From Mycolicibacterium sp. CBMA 226 (lineage in GTDB: Bacteria > Actinomycetota > Actinomycetes > Mycobacteriales > Mycobacteriaceae), in contig NZ_VTGY01000011.1 in assembly GCF_009729075.1 (NCBI RefSeq), forward strand, positions 62,001-126,000: a stretch of 64,000 bases of DNA, given 5' to 3'. This document shows, piece after piece, positions 40,011 to 48,974 of this stretch (its first letter is position 1; each line of letters opens with the position of its first letter). The notes below the pieces were generated by a model, which had not been told where the DNA came from, searched no databases, and saw nothing but the letters and a program-made list of their open reading frames with translations. Position numbers and translations under genes: made by a program.

Positions 40011-41375
40011 TCAGAGCGTCAGGCAGGGCTTCGCGCCGTCGTACACACCGCGGCGGTAGGCATCGACGCGTTCGGCCCCTTGGCCATGGTGTGCGACGTC
40101 GTTGTTGTCGGTGCGGTAGAGCAGCAGGGCGGCGACGGCCTTGTCCAGGTCGCCCGGAGACAGGCTGTATCTGCTGTTGGGTCGGTTGTGCAGCAGGATG
40201 CTGGCAGCCCAGGAACCGGCCAGACAGTCTGCGCGCAGCGAGGTCTGCTTACTGTCCTGGGGCTGACCCATCCGCATCAGCGCCGCGAGCCCGTACTGTG
40301 TCGCGATGAGCGTCGCGACGGAGAAATCGCCGCCGCTGTCATAGATTTCGGGCATCGTCTTGACGTTGTCGAAGCCGACGTAGTCGTCGTCCACGCAGTA
40401 GTACAGCACCGAACCCTTCATCGACTTGCCGCCACAGTCGGGCGCCTTGTCGGGATCGATCTTGCGCGGCGCCGCCAGCGGAGTCCAGTCGTATTTGCCA
40501 CCGGTCAGCTCCGGAATCAGCTGCGTGAAGTAATCCTCGAGATCCGCTGGGACACCTTCGATTATCGCGTCGTACGGGGCGTCACCCCCGGAGGCCTGGT
40601 CGGCGGCATTGTTGAACGGCAGCTCGACCACCACCGGGTCGCCGTTGCGATAGGCCGCGCAGGCCTTCGGGCCCTTGTCGAATCCGGTACGGAACGAGTT
40701 CACCCGATCGAACCCACTGCCGTGTGCACTCAGATCGTGTTTGGCGGTACCCGGCTCATCGCGCAGGAACAGGAAACCGGCGAGCGCGTTGTCCATGTCG
40801 TCGGCGCTGGGGTTGAAGGTGTCTTTGGCGTGGGCGGCCCAGGCCCCTGCGAAGCAGTCGGCCTGGATCTCCTTGGTCACGGTCTCGCCCTGGAAGTTGG
40901 CCCGCGCCTGGATGGCGTGGCCCCACTCATGAGCCAATACGACCGGAATGACGAAGTCGCCGAACCGTTTTCGCAGGCTGGGCAGCAGGCCTTCGGCATC
41001 CCAGGCGACATCGTCGGCCTTGGCGCAGTAGAACGCATTACCGGCGATGTCATCTGCCGACTCGGCACAGGGCGGCAGGGCGCCCTTCGACGGGTACACG
41101 GCGTAGAAGCCGCCCTTGACCGGCGTGTAGTCCGTCTCGTACAGCTTGGGAAACTCGTCCTGCCAGTAGGCCTGGATGTCGCCGATGGCCTGGGCGACGA
41201 TCTTGTTGACGGGATCTGATGTGTCGCCGTGGATCTCGGCCGGCGGGGCCATCGGCTTCGCCGACGTCGACGGCCCCGCTTGTGGTTTCAAGTGGTTCTC
41301 GCCGCAGCCGGCGACCGCCAACGTGCAGACCGCCAGCAGTACAGACGCCCGCCAGAGGGCCCGCTGAATTCCCAT
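40011..41375 (-). CDS. Neutral zinc metallopeptidase-type lipoprotein
   Basis: A 454-residue lipoprotein (lipobox VAGC, Cys24). The zinc site HEWGH is at residues 149-153 and Glu169 in KEIQADCFAGAW is the likely third ligand, matching the YpfJ-type putative neutral zinc metallopeptidase family. A second half of the protein repeats elements (RADCLAGSWAA near the end) that mirror the QADCFAGAWAA motif, hinting at an internal duplication in which the second HExxH is lost. Its substrate and role in the envelope are unknown. It lies four bases downstream of the DUF4333 lipoprotein gene direction-wise convergent order suggests independent use. Confidence 0.82.
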   Translation of the reverse strand: MGIQRALWRASVLLAVCTLAVAGCGENHLKPQAGPSTSAKPMAPPAEIHGDTSDPVNKIVAQAIGDIQAYWQDEFPKLYETDYTPVKGGFYAVYPSKGALPPCAESADDIAGNAFYCAKADDVAWDAEGLLPSLRKRFGDFVIPVVLAHEWGHAIQARANFQGETVTKEIQADCFAGAWAAHAKDTFNPSADDMDNALAGFLFLRDEPGTAKHDLSAHGSGFDRVNSFRTGFDKGPKACAAYRNGDPVVVELPFNNAADQASGGDAPYDAIIEGVPADLEDYFTQLIPELTGGKYDWTPLAAPRKIDPDKAPDCGGKSMKGSVLYYCVDDDYVGFDNVKTMPEIYDSGGDFSVATLIATQYGLAALMRMGQPQDSKQTSLRADCLAGSWAASILLHNRPNSRYSLSPGDLDKAVAALLLYRTDNNDVAHHGQGAERVDAYRRGVYDGAKPCLTL

Positions 41376-41378
41376 CCG

Positions 41379-41915
41379 CTACGACTTGGGCTTGTCGTCG
41401 ACCTTGAACCCGAAGTTCACGTCGGAGCCGTCGACACTGTTGACGGTGACTGTGACGCCGTAGGTCTGGCCGCTGTCCTTCAGCTCGCACCGAAGCGTGG
41501 CGCCTTGCGTGCCTTTCAGGTTGTCCGGGCACGTCACGGATTCGGGTTTGGTCCCGAACTGCTGGCCCAGCTGGTCACTGATCTGGCTGGCGACCTGCGC
41601 CTTGTCGATGGTCTGGACCATGTCGAACTTCACCTGGTCGCCCTCGATGCCGGTGACCGTGACGTTGACGGTGCTGGTCTTGTCGCCGACCTTCATCGTG
41701 CAGTTGGTCTCGGCGCCCTTCTGGCCCGCGAGGTCTTCGGGGCAGGTCACCGAGTCGGCCTTCTTGCCGTCGGTCCCGGTCATTTTGGTGCTGATCTGGC
41801 TCTCGACATCCTTCTTGCTCACCGACGGCGTCCCGCTGGAGCAGGCAGCGGTGCCGAACACGGTAACCGTGATCGCGGACGCCAGAACGAGCTTCTGACA
41901 CGTCGTGTTGGTCAT
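41379..41915 (-). CDS. Lipoprotein with two DUF4333 domains
   Basis: A 178-residue lipoprotein (signal up to TAAC, lipobox AAC). Two homologous halves follow, each with a VTCP motif (DSVTCPEDLAGQKGAETNCTM and ESVTCPDNLKGTQGATLRCEL in part) and a second Cys, so each DUF4333 domain probably has one disulfide. DUF4333 is common in mycobacterial secreted proteins with no known role. GGAAGGGG lies upstream of ATG 41915. It stands upstream of the zinc peptidase gene on the same strand with three bases between them, so the two are likely cotranscribed. Confidence 0.85.
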   Translation of the reverse strand: MTNTTCQKLVLASAITVTVFGTAACSSGTPSVSKKDVESQISTKMTGTDGKKADSVTCPEDLAGQKGAETNCTMKVGDKTSTVNVTVTGIEGDQVKFDMVQTIDKAQVASQISDQLGQQFGTKPESVTCPDNLKGTQGATLRCELKDSGQTYGVTVTVNSVDGSDVNFGFKVDDKPKS

Positions 41916-42148
41916 GTCGCCAACCCCTTCCGAGTTCGGGCGCCAGCGACCGGCACCCCACTTGTCAAGCGGACGGCAAAAGTTAGCTCTGCGGTGTTGG
42001 AATCCGGTTGGAAGTTCGTGCCGGTGAGATTGGTGACCATGTCGTTCCAACCGCCGGGGTCAGTTGATTCAACGGAATTCCAAACCGCGATTTCTAACGT
42101 GACCCGCGGACGTGATGGACGTCCAATGTCTACCCCTGAGGAGTCACG

Positions 42149-42880
42149 ATGCAGATGTCGCATCGGCCCGTCATTGCCGTCGCCGCCGCGGTGTGCCTGA
42201 GCATCACAGTTGGCGCCTGCGGCGGCGACAAAGACAAGGGCTCGAGCAGTAGCAGCAGTAGTTCATCCAGTTCGAGCAGCAGCAGTAGCTCGACGTCGGC
42301 GAAGGCGGCGCCGAAGCTCAAGCCGCGTAAGGTGCCGGATGCCACCCCCGGGGCGGCGAATCCCACGATCGCCGACTACATCACTGAGCAGAAGATCCAG
42401 GAGACACCGATCCACCGGACGGATGCGGGCGCCCCGAAGGTCGAGATCCAGTTCCCGGACGGCTGGCAGAATGCGGGCGACGACACCCCGGACTACGCCT
42501 ATGGCGCCATCGTCTACAGCGGACCCGGCGCGGACACCCTTTCCTACACGCCGAACATCATTGCGCTGGTGTCCCGGCTGGACGGTCCGGTGGATCCGGA
42601 CAAGCTGTTGTCGCTGGCCGGCGGGGAAGCGAAGAACCTGCCGGGATTCTCCTCGGCCGGTGAGGAGCCGGGCACTTCGGCGGGATTCCCGGCGTTCCGG
42701 ATCGCGGGTACGTATGACATGCCCAGCGGGAAGGCCGCTTTCGGGCAGGAGACCGTCGTATTCAAGGGCAACGACGGGTTGTACGTCCTGCAGATGAATG
42801 CGACAAGTGACGAAGCGCAGGGCCATGAGCTGTTCCAGGCCCTGGACTCCATCGACAAATCGCTGGCGATCACCCCCTGA
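42149..42880 (+). CDS. LpqN/LpqT-family lipoprotein with poly-serine linker
   Basis: A 243-residue lipoprotein (lipobox VGAC). Immediately after a charged GGDKDKG segment there are 17 consecutive Ser, encoded by mixed AGC/AGT/TCG/TCC/TCA codons. The globular part (IHRTDAGAPKVEIQFPDGW, NIIALVSRLDGPVDPDKLL, FRIAGTYD) matches the LpqN family, secreted mycobacterial proteins related to the PsbP fold. GAGGAG precedes the ATG. It is divergent from the DUF4333 lipoprotein gene. Confidence 0.85.
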   Translation: MQMSHRPVIAVAAAVCLSITVGACGGDKDKGSSSSSSSSSSSSSSSSSTSAKAAPKLKPRKVPDATPGAANPTIADYITEQKIQETPIHRTDAGAPKVEIQFPDGWQNAGDDTPDYAYGAIVYSGPGADTLSYTPNIIALVSRLDGPVDPDKLLSLAGGEAKNLPGFSSAGEEPGTSAGFPAFRIAGTYDMPSGKAAFGQETVVFKGNDGLYVLQMNATSDEAQGHELFQALDSIDKSLAITP

Positions 42881-42881
42881 C

Positions 42882-43283
42882 ATGGCGACAGCGCCACCCC
42901 GGTCGAAGGCTTATCTGCTCAAGAGCCGCTCAAACACCTGGTGGGTGAACGTCGAATTGGAACTGACGGACACCCGGTTGCGGTGCCTTGCGTCCGAATA
43001 TGCGAAGTGGGTCGACGAGGAGTTGGGCCTGACCGACTACCAGGCCAAACTGTCCGCGGGTGAGGAGGTGGTGATCTTCGATTTCCCGCGGGATGCCCTG
43101 AATCTCAAGTGGCTCAGGCAGTTCTATCGCGGCGGCTGCGAGGTGAGCCATGGCGATTCGCGCAAATGGCTTGTCTCCCTGGTCTATCCATCAGGATTCG
43201 GCAGTGTGCTCGACCTGATGACGGACCGCGCGATCTGGCGCCAGTGGCGAGAGGCGTTGCCGGACAGCACAGTCAAGGCCTGA
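42882..43283 (+). CDS. Uncharacterised 133-residue cytoplasmic protein
   Basis: No family was recognised. The protein has no signal or membrane helix; it is rich in Trp and charged residues (NTWWVNVELELTD, KWVDEELGLTDYQ, RKWLVSLVYPSGFG) and looks like a small alpha/beta domain. The ATG is one base after the LpqN-like stop, so the two genes are probably coupled. It converges with the large regulator gene, leaving two bases between their stops. Confidence 0.6.
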   Translation: MATAPPRSKAYLLKSRSNTWWVNVELELTDTRLRCLASEYAKWVDEELGLTDYQAKLSAGEEVVIFDFPRDALNLKWLRQFYRGGCEVSHGDSRKWLVSLVYPSGFGSVLDLMTDRAIWRQWREALPDSTVKA

Positions 43284-43285
43284 TC

Positions 43286-46200
43286 TCAGGCGGATTGGAC
43301 CGACAGCGAGGCCAGTCGCTCGGCGAGCATCTGCTGGTATGCACGTTCACCAGTGGCATCTGCCAGGCGGCTGGCCTGCTGTAGCCAGTCGCGCGCGGCA
43401 TCGGCTCGGCCGTGATGCAGTTCGATATCGGACAGCAGACTCAGGAAGAGCGTGTTCATCGCCGTCGTCCCGTCCGAGGTGTACAGCTGGTACGCCTGGT
43501 GTGCGATGTCGGGATCGATGTCCCCGGCACTGAGGGTCTGGGCCCAGACGCTGATGATGCGTGCCGTCGCAGCCCACTGCTGGCCGCCGGCCGCACAGAA
43601 TTCGGCGTCGACCTGGTCGGCCAATTCAGCCGTGCCGTCGATGACCCCGAGGATGGCGGCACACTCGACATAGGTCAGCTTGGCCGCCAGGATGTTGAAG
43701 ACGTCGCCGCGACTCTGCGCGAGATGCAGTGCGCGACGGTGATATTCGCGCATTGCATCCTGGTCGCCGCGGACGGCTTCGGCGAGCGCCATCCAGCAGT
43801 ACACCCGCGGATGGAAGAAATGGAGAGGGTCGGTCACCGTCTCGGGCGGCGGGAAGTTGGTCATCATGTGATGGCCGGTCGCGATCAGCAGGTCGGCGTC
43901 CCCGCGCAGTGAGTACACCATGATGTGCGCGAAGTCGTTGACGACGCCGATCACCGGATCGCCGGACTTGTCGTATTGGTCCTGCAGGCCATTGGCGATG
44001 ATCTCGGTCTCGTCGATCCGGCCGTGAGCGCACAACATCAGGCATTTGAGTGCGACGGCGCCATAGAAGCTGCGTCCCTTGACTTCTTGCCCGATCTCGA
44101 ACGCGCGTTGGACCGCCGCGGTGGCGGACTCGCTGGCCTGCCCTTCGAGGATGCCGCGCGCGCCCGCCAGATGCAGCCACAGTGTGGCCTGCCGGTCCAG
44201 ATGTTCGGGCTTGGCCGGCAGTCGCTCGCAGATCTGCAGCGCATGCTCGGCCAGTCCGGCGACATCGTGGTACGCCGAGCGATTCAGGGCCCGCGGGATC
44301 GCCGTCTCCAAGATGCTGAGCGCGACGTCCGCGTTCAGTTCGGCTCCGGCGCGCCACGCGTGGTCGGCGGCCGCGATCACGAGTTCGTAGGCGGCGGTGG
44401 CGAGGGTTTGGGTCCGGGTGGTGGCAATGGCCGCATGGACGCTGGTGCGGTCGGTGGTGGCCAGTTGCGTGATCAGCGCGTCGCGCACCAGCCCGTGGCT
44501 GAACCGATAGGCCCCGGGCCGCTCGGGCAGTTCGTCGAGCAGCCCCGTCTCGTAGGCCGGGCGAAGTCGGCTCTGGACCGCGGAGACCGATAGGTCGACG
44601 ATGTCGGCCAGGTCCGCGACATCGAACTCCGGGCCGACGACGGCAGCCGCGCTGAGCACCCGCCGGCTCGGTCGGTCCAGCACGCTGAGTCGGCGGCCGA
44701 CGACGCCCACGACAGCATCCGACAGTGCCGGGTGGCCGTGTTGCGGGGCCCCGTCGGTGGTGAGGGCGCGGGCGAGTTCCTTGATGTAGAACGGGTTTCC
44801 ACCGGCTTGCTGCCACACTTCGTCGGCGACGACGGTCGGGACATCGCGACCCGCGACAGCGTCGATCAGATGCGCGGCGGAGGTCGAGTCGATGCCGTCG
44901 AGGTGCATCGTGACGGTGTCGTTGGAGCGGACGAGGCGTTCGAAGGAGGACCGGTTCATCGGGCGGTCGGCGCCGAAGAACGTCCAGTTGCCGACCACCT
45001 GGATCGGCAGGCGCGGGAACTCACCTACGAGCAGGACCAGTGTGTTGAGCGAGGTCGGGTCCGCCCGCTGCAGGTCGTCGATGACGAGTAGCAAGGGTCT
45101 GATGGCGGCCAGCGCACGCAGCGCCGTCACGATCCGCTCCACGAGAGTGAAACCTGTTGGCGCGAACCGACTGGCCGAGGCCAGGTCGTCGTCGCCGTGC
45201 CATTCCGGCACCAGTGCGGTGACTACTCCCGGAGTCTCGTGCAGTACCGCCCGGCGCGCTTGCGGTCCGAGTTCGGTGCCCAGTTGGCGCAGCAGCTGGA
45301 TCCAGGTCCACAGCAGGGGCAGTTTGACGCCGCTCGGATGGCTCGCCCACGCCACCGTCATGCCTGCCGCGGATGCGCGGTCGACCGCGGCCTGCGCGAG
45401 GGTCGTCTTGCCGATGCCGGCATCGCCGGTCACCAACGTCAGGCCGCCGGTGCCTGCTTGCCCACGACGTACCGCGGCGGCGACGCTGCCGAGTTCGGCA
45501 TCGCGGCCGACGAACGGGGGTGGAGCGGCCGCGCCAGGAGTCGGGTCGGGCACGTGCGGTGCGGGCGCGACATTCAGTTCGGGCGCGCCGGTGCGGATCT
45601 TCTCGAACAGGGTCTGCAGGCCCTCGCCGGGCCGGGTACCGATTTCCCGATCCAGCGTGGTGCAGGCCCGTTCGAACGCCTGGATCGCATCGGCGGTCCG
45701 GTTCGCACGATGCAGCGCGAGCATCAAATGGCCCCAGAGCCGTTCCTGCAGAGGATGCTCCGCCAGCGCGCCCTCGATCTCGGGCACCAGCTCACCGCCG
45801 GCGCCGAGTTGCAGGGCGGCGTCGAAGCGGGCCTCGATGGCGGTGGAGCGCAGGGCGGAGAATCGGATGGCCTCAGGGGCGGCGAATTCGTGATAGGCGA
45901 ACTCTCCGAAAGGATCTCCGTGCCACAACGCCAGCGCTTCGGTGAGCAGCCCGACCGCCGATTCGGCGGAGTTACGGATCAGTGCGCTCCGGCCGTTCGC
46001 CACCAGCTCTTCGAAGCTGAACAGATCCACGGTGTCGCCCGGAAGCAGATTCAGCTGATAGCCGTGCGGGTGCGAAGCCAGCCGCTGGTTGTGGACGTCA
46101 GTGCGGCGTAAGTCTTGGTCCTGCGCGCCGTCAGCGGCGGGATCGAGGACACGCCGCAGGTTCGCCATATAGGAGCGCACCGAGGCCAGCGCTTTCGGCG

Positions 46201-46366
46201 GTGGTTCGTCGCCCCAGACGGCGTCGATCAAACGGTCGATGCTGACCACGGTGCCGTGATTGGCCAGCAGCACGGCCAGAACGCAGCGCTGCTTCGGCCC
46301 GCCGAGTGGCACCGGCGTGCCGTCAACGTGGGCCATTACTGCACCCGAGAGGAAATATTGCGTCAT
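43286..46366 (-). CDS. Large SARP-type regulator: winged helix, BTAD, AAA and TPR-like domains
   Basis: A 1026-residue transcriptional regulator. Residues 1-95 resemble an OmpR-like winged helix (GGPKQRCVLAVLLANHG, AVWGDEPP, VRSYMANLRRVL); 100-255 a bacterial transcriptional activation domain (DLFSFEELVANGR, HPLQERLWGHLMLALHR). A STAND-type AAA module follows with GDAGIGKTT (about residue 310), Walker B LLLVIDDLQRADP and an ATPase C-terminal helical part; the remaining 450 residues are helical repeats. Such AfsR/SARP-like proteins often activate secondary metabolism, but no biosynthetic cluster is in the window. ATG 46366 is preferred although GGGGGAG adjoins it directly. Confidence 0.85.
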   Translation of the reverse strand: MTQYFLSGAVMAHVDGTPVPLGGPKQRCVLAVLLANHGTVVSIDRLIDAVWGDEPPPKALASVRSYMANLRRVLDPAADGAQDQDLRRTDVHNQRLASHPHGYQLNLLPGDTVDLFSFEELVANGRSALIRNSAESAVGLLTEALALWHGDPFGEFAYHEFAAPEAIRFSALRSTAIEARFDAALQLGAGGELVPEIEGALAEHPLQERLWGHLMLALHRANRTADAIQAFERACTTLDREIGTRPGEGLQTLFEKIRTGAPELNVAPAPHVPDPTPGAAAPPPFVGRDAELGSVAAAVRRGQAGTGGLTLVTGDAGIGKTTLAQAAVDRASAAGMTVAWASHPSGVKLPLLWTWIQLLRQLGTELGPQARRAVLHETPGVVTALVPEWHGDDDLASASRFAPTGFTLVERIVTALRALAAIRPLLLVIDDLQRADPTSLNTLVLLVGEFPRLPIQVVGNWTFFGADRPMNRSSFERLVRSNDTVTMHLDGIDSTSAAHLIDAVAGRDVPTVVADEVWQQAGGNPFYIKELARALTTDGAPQHGHPALSDAVVGVVGRRLSVLDRPSRRVLSAAAVVGPEFDVADLADIVDLSVSAVQSRLRPAYETGLLDELPERPGAYRFSHGLVRDALITQLATTDRTSVHAAIATTRTQTLATAAYELVIAAADHAWRAGAELNADVALSILETAIPRALNRSAYHDVAGLAEHALQICERLPAKPEHLDRQATLWLHLAGARGILEGQASESATAAVQRAFEIGQEVKGRSFYGAVALKCLMLCAHGRIDETEIIANGLQDQYDKSGDPVIGVVNDFAHIMVYSLRGDADLLIATGHHMMTNFPPPETVTDPLHFFHPRVYCWMALAEAVRGDQDAMREYHRRALHLAQSRGDVFNILAAKLTYVECAAILGVIDGTAELADQVDAEFCAAGGQQWAATARIISVWAQTLSAGDIDPDIAHQAYQLYTSDGTTAMNTLFLSLLSDIELHHGRADAARDWLQQASRLADATGERAYQQMLAERLASLSVQSA

Positions 46367-46474
46367 CTCCCCCGATTCACAGCAAACACAAATATGCAAT
46401 TGGGGAGACCATACATCTGGGCGTCACCTGTGGCATCCCGGATAGCCTGGCAATTTGCTGGATGCAATGCCCGG

Positions 46475-47071
46475 TCAGATGACGTTCGGACCCCGCTTGT
46501 GCTGCGCTCGGGTGACGATCGCGAATCCGGCTCCCACCAGCAGAAACGGGGCGGCGATGATGCCGAGCAGCGTGGGCAGGAACCACACCTGCCAGTAGGT
46601 GTTGATCTGGGCTTCGCGCGGATTGTCGGCGTCGTAACGAATGTCGACGTGTTCGCCGAGTTTGGCCGGGGGCGGATTGCTGCTGACGGAGCTGAGGAAA
46701 CGGACCTGAGTGCCTGCTGCGGTGGTGAATTCGACGCGGGCGCGGTAACGAGGGCTGCTGCCGTGCCCACTGGGCACCAACTCGATGACAGTGCCTTCGG
46801 CGTGACTGTCGTCCGAATTTTCGTGGGCCACGAACGCTGCACAGACCCCGGCGGCCACGGCCAGCGACGCCCCGAGCGTCAGGAAAACTTTCGCCAGGAC
46901 GGGTGCGGCGGACCCTTCGGACGGGCCGGTGCCGCCGTGTTCCCTCGCGGTGGTGGCTGCGGTCGTGCGCGATGCTCGCCGGGCACGCTTCTTGCGAAGC
47001 AGCGCAACAAGAATGCCCGCGTCCACGATCACGATGACGGCGATCAGCACCACTACGTACTCGATGCGCAT
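46475..47071 (-). CDS. DUF3592-like membrane protein
   Basis: A 198-residue protein with three membrane helices: VVVLIAVIVIVDAGILVAL at the N-terminus, VFLTLGASLAVAAGVCAAFV at about 70, and FLPTLLGIIAAPFLLVGAGFAI near the end. Between the last two lies a small beta domain (GTVIELVPSGH, YRARVEFTTAAGTQVRF, LGEHVDIRYDADNPREAQI) diagnostic of DUF3592. GGAGGGG supports ATG 47071. The role is unknown. A long hairpin separates it from the upstream protease gene. Confidence 0.78.
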   Translation of the reverse strand: MRIEYVVVLIAVIVIVDAGILVALLRKKRARRASRTTAATTAREHGGTGPSEGSAAPVLAKVFLTLGASLAVAAGVCAAFVAHENSDDSHAEGTVIELVPSGHGSSPRYRARVEFTTAAGTQVRFLSSVSSNPPPAKLGEHVDIRYDADNPREAQINTYWQVWFLPTLLGIIAAPFLLVGAGFAIVTRAQHKRGPNVI

Positions 47072-47149
47072 GTCCCCTCCGGAAATGTCGACACGAAGAG
47101 GGTAGGACGGTGCGGTTGGAATCTGTTTGGCGCGGGGTGCCGCATCACG

Positions 47150-47203
47150 CCTGTGAGGGTTGTGTATGCGTATCTCGGGTTCCGCGTACACAACCCTCAC
47201 AGG
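47150..47203. terminator. Long inverted repeat, probable terminator of the protease gene
   Basis: CCTGTGAGGGTTGTGTA (47150-47166) is perfectly inverted at 47187-47203 and the pairing extends inward by GCG/CGC. The stem lies 12 bases beyond the stop of the HtrA-like gene. There is no T tract. It could act as a terminator, or as a binding site upstream of the DUF3592 gene. Confidence 0.55.
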
Positions 47204-47215
47204 GATGCGGGGACA

Positions 47216-48703
47216 CTAGGCTTCCGTCTGTCCCAAGGTCACCTGCACGGAGCGCTCCGCACCGGAAGGGTCGGCGTAGGTCACGGTGACGTTGTCACCG
47301 GGCGCCTTGGACCGGATTGCGGCGATGAGCGCCTCGGGACTGTCGATCGGCTGGTTGTCGACCTTGGTGATCACGGCACCTTTGTCCAGGCCGGCCGCGG
47401 CAGCGGGGCCGCCGGCGACGACGCCGGCCACTGCCGCGCCCTGGGCGCTGTTGTTGGCGGCCAACTTGACGCCGAGCGAGGCGTGCTGCACGGTACCGGT
47501 CGAAATCAGTTGATCGGCAATGCGTTTGGCCTGATCAACCGGGATGGCGAAGCCGAGGCCGATCGAACCCGGCTGGGCGCCACCGGAATCCGGGCCGCCA
47601 CCGAGCGAGGCGATCGCGGAGTTCACGCCGATCAGGTTGCCGTTCATGTCGACCAGCGCGCCACCGGAGTTGCCGGGGTTGATCGCGGCGTCGGTCTGGA
47701 TGGCGCTCATCACCGACTGCTGGCCGGTCTGCTCGTCACCGGTGCTCACCGGACGGTTCAGCGAGCTGATGATGCCGGTGGTCACGGTGCCCTGCAGGCC
47801 CAGCGGGGAGCCGATCGCCACCACGTTCTGTCCGACGCGCAGGCCCTTCGAGGACCCGATGCTGATCGGGGTCAGACCGGACACGCCCTGGGCCTTGACC
47901 ACCGCGATGTCGTCGGCCGGATCGGCGCCGACCACGGAGAACGGCACGGTGCGGCCGTCGGACAGGGTGACGGTGGCCTTGAGGCCCTGGCTCACTCGGC
48001 CCGACGGAGCGGTAGCCGGACCGCCCTGGCCCGGGTCCTGAGCGTCGGGACCGTCCAGCGGACCGCCGGGGAGCTGGCCGAACGGGGACATGCCACGCGG
48101 GAGCCGGCCGCCGGGAAGGGATTGCGCCGGCATCGAATCCTGGCTGCCCGCGCCCTGATTCGCTGCGGCTACGACGTGGTTGTTGGTCAGGATGAGCCCA
48201 TCGGCGCTGAGGACGATGCCCGAGCCTTCCTCGCTCTGCTGACCGGACTGAATCTGCAGTTTCACGACGCTGGGCAGCACCTTGGCCGACACCGCTTCGA
48301 CGGAACCGGCCGGGGCCGGCGGCGCCGGGGCGGCAGCAGCCGTCGGCAGTGTGCGGTTCTGGGCTCCGGTGGCGAGCGGGACCTGTGCCGTCGGCGCCAT
48401 GCTGCCGTAGTGGTCGACCGCGGCCATGGTGCCGGCCGCACCCGCCGCGATGGCCACCGCGGCGACGCCGAAAGCCAGCAGCCCGGAGCGGGAACGCTTA
48501 GCTGGTGCCGGCGGGACGGCCGCCGCGGGGTACTGCTGCGGCGCCCCGTACGGAGTCCGGAGCGGCTGGGTGTACTCGTCGGAAACGTGGGGGCGCTGAT
48601 AACGGTCATTGCTCCACTGGACCAGTTTCTCCTGCTCAGTGGCGTATTGCCGCGACCAGACGTGCTGGTTGTCCGGAGTGGGCTGTTCTGACGGGTGTCT
48701 CAT
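47216..48703 (-). CDS. HtrA/DegP-type serine protease with PDZ domain (PepD-like)
   Basis: A 495-residue membrane-anchored protease. About 70 polar N-terminal residues (cytoplasmic) precede one helix (LLAFGVAAVAIAAGAAGTMAAV). The trypsin-like domain holds His in TNNHVV, Asp in DDIAVVKAQ and Ser in GNSGGALVD; a PDZ domain (AAGLDKGAVITKVDNQPIDS) ends the protein. This layout matches mycobacterial PepD (Rv0983), an envelope-stress protease usually controlled by MprAB and SigE; no two-component genes adjoin it here, so the exact orthologue is uncertain. A 271-base gap upstream shows no gene. Confidence 0.88.
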   Translation of the reverse strand: MRHPSEQPTPDNQHVWSRQYATEQEKLVQWSNDRYQRPHVSDEYTQPLRTPYGAPQQYPAAAVPPAPAKRSRSGLLAFGVAAVAIAAGAAGTMAAVDHYGSMAPTAQVPLATGAQNRTLPTAAAAPAPPAPAGSVEAVSAKVLPSVVKLQIQSGQQSEEGSGIVLSADGLILTNNHVVAAANQGAGSQDSMPAQSLPGGRLPRGMSPFGQLPGGPLDGPDAQDPGQGGPATAPSGRVSQGLKATVTLSDGRTVPFSVVGADPADDIAVVKAQGVSGLTPISIGSSKGLRVGQNVVAIGSPLGLQGTVTTGIISSLNRPVSTGDEQTGQQSVMSAIQTDAAINPGNSGGALVDMNGNLIGVNSAIASLGGGPDSGGAQPGSIGLGFAIPVDQAKRIADQLISTGTVQHASLGVKLAANNSAQGAAVAGVVAGGPAAAAGLDKGAVITKVDNQPIDSPEALIAAIRSKAPGDNVTVTYADPSGAERSVQVTLGQTEA

Positions 48704-48974
48704 TGGCGTTGACTACTTTCTCGAAACGTCGGTAAGACATGCGCGTCGGCGCTTGATGTCTCCACCGTGCCGTCGCCAACTGAGGCGTTGCTGAGAAAGA
48801 GTTCGGGACAGCCAAAGACTTTTCACGACACAAAACGCGTCAGTGCAGCCCGGACGCTCGGGTCGACGCGGTGCCCAGCGCCCTTGATCCCGGTTCTGTG
48901 AACCCCGGCTGAACTTCGGCCCGGATTCCGGTGTCGGACTCGCGTGGCGCGCGCTCCTGAGCCACGATCGACGG

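Noticed and set aside
46115..48691. An 858-codon plus-strand frame across the regulator start, the DUF3592 gene and the protease gene
   Set aside because: It runs antisense to three well-supported genes and their spacers and has low-complexity shadow composition.
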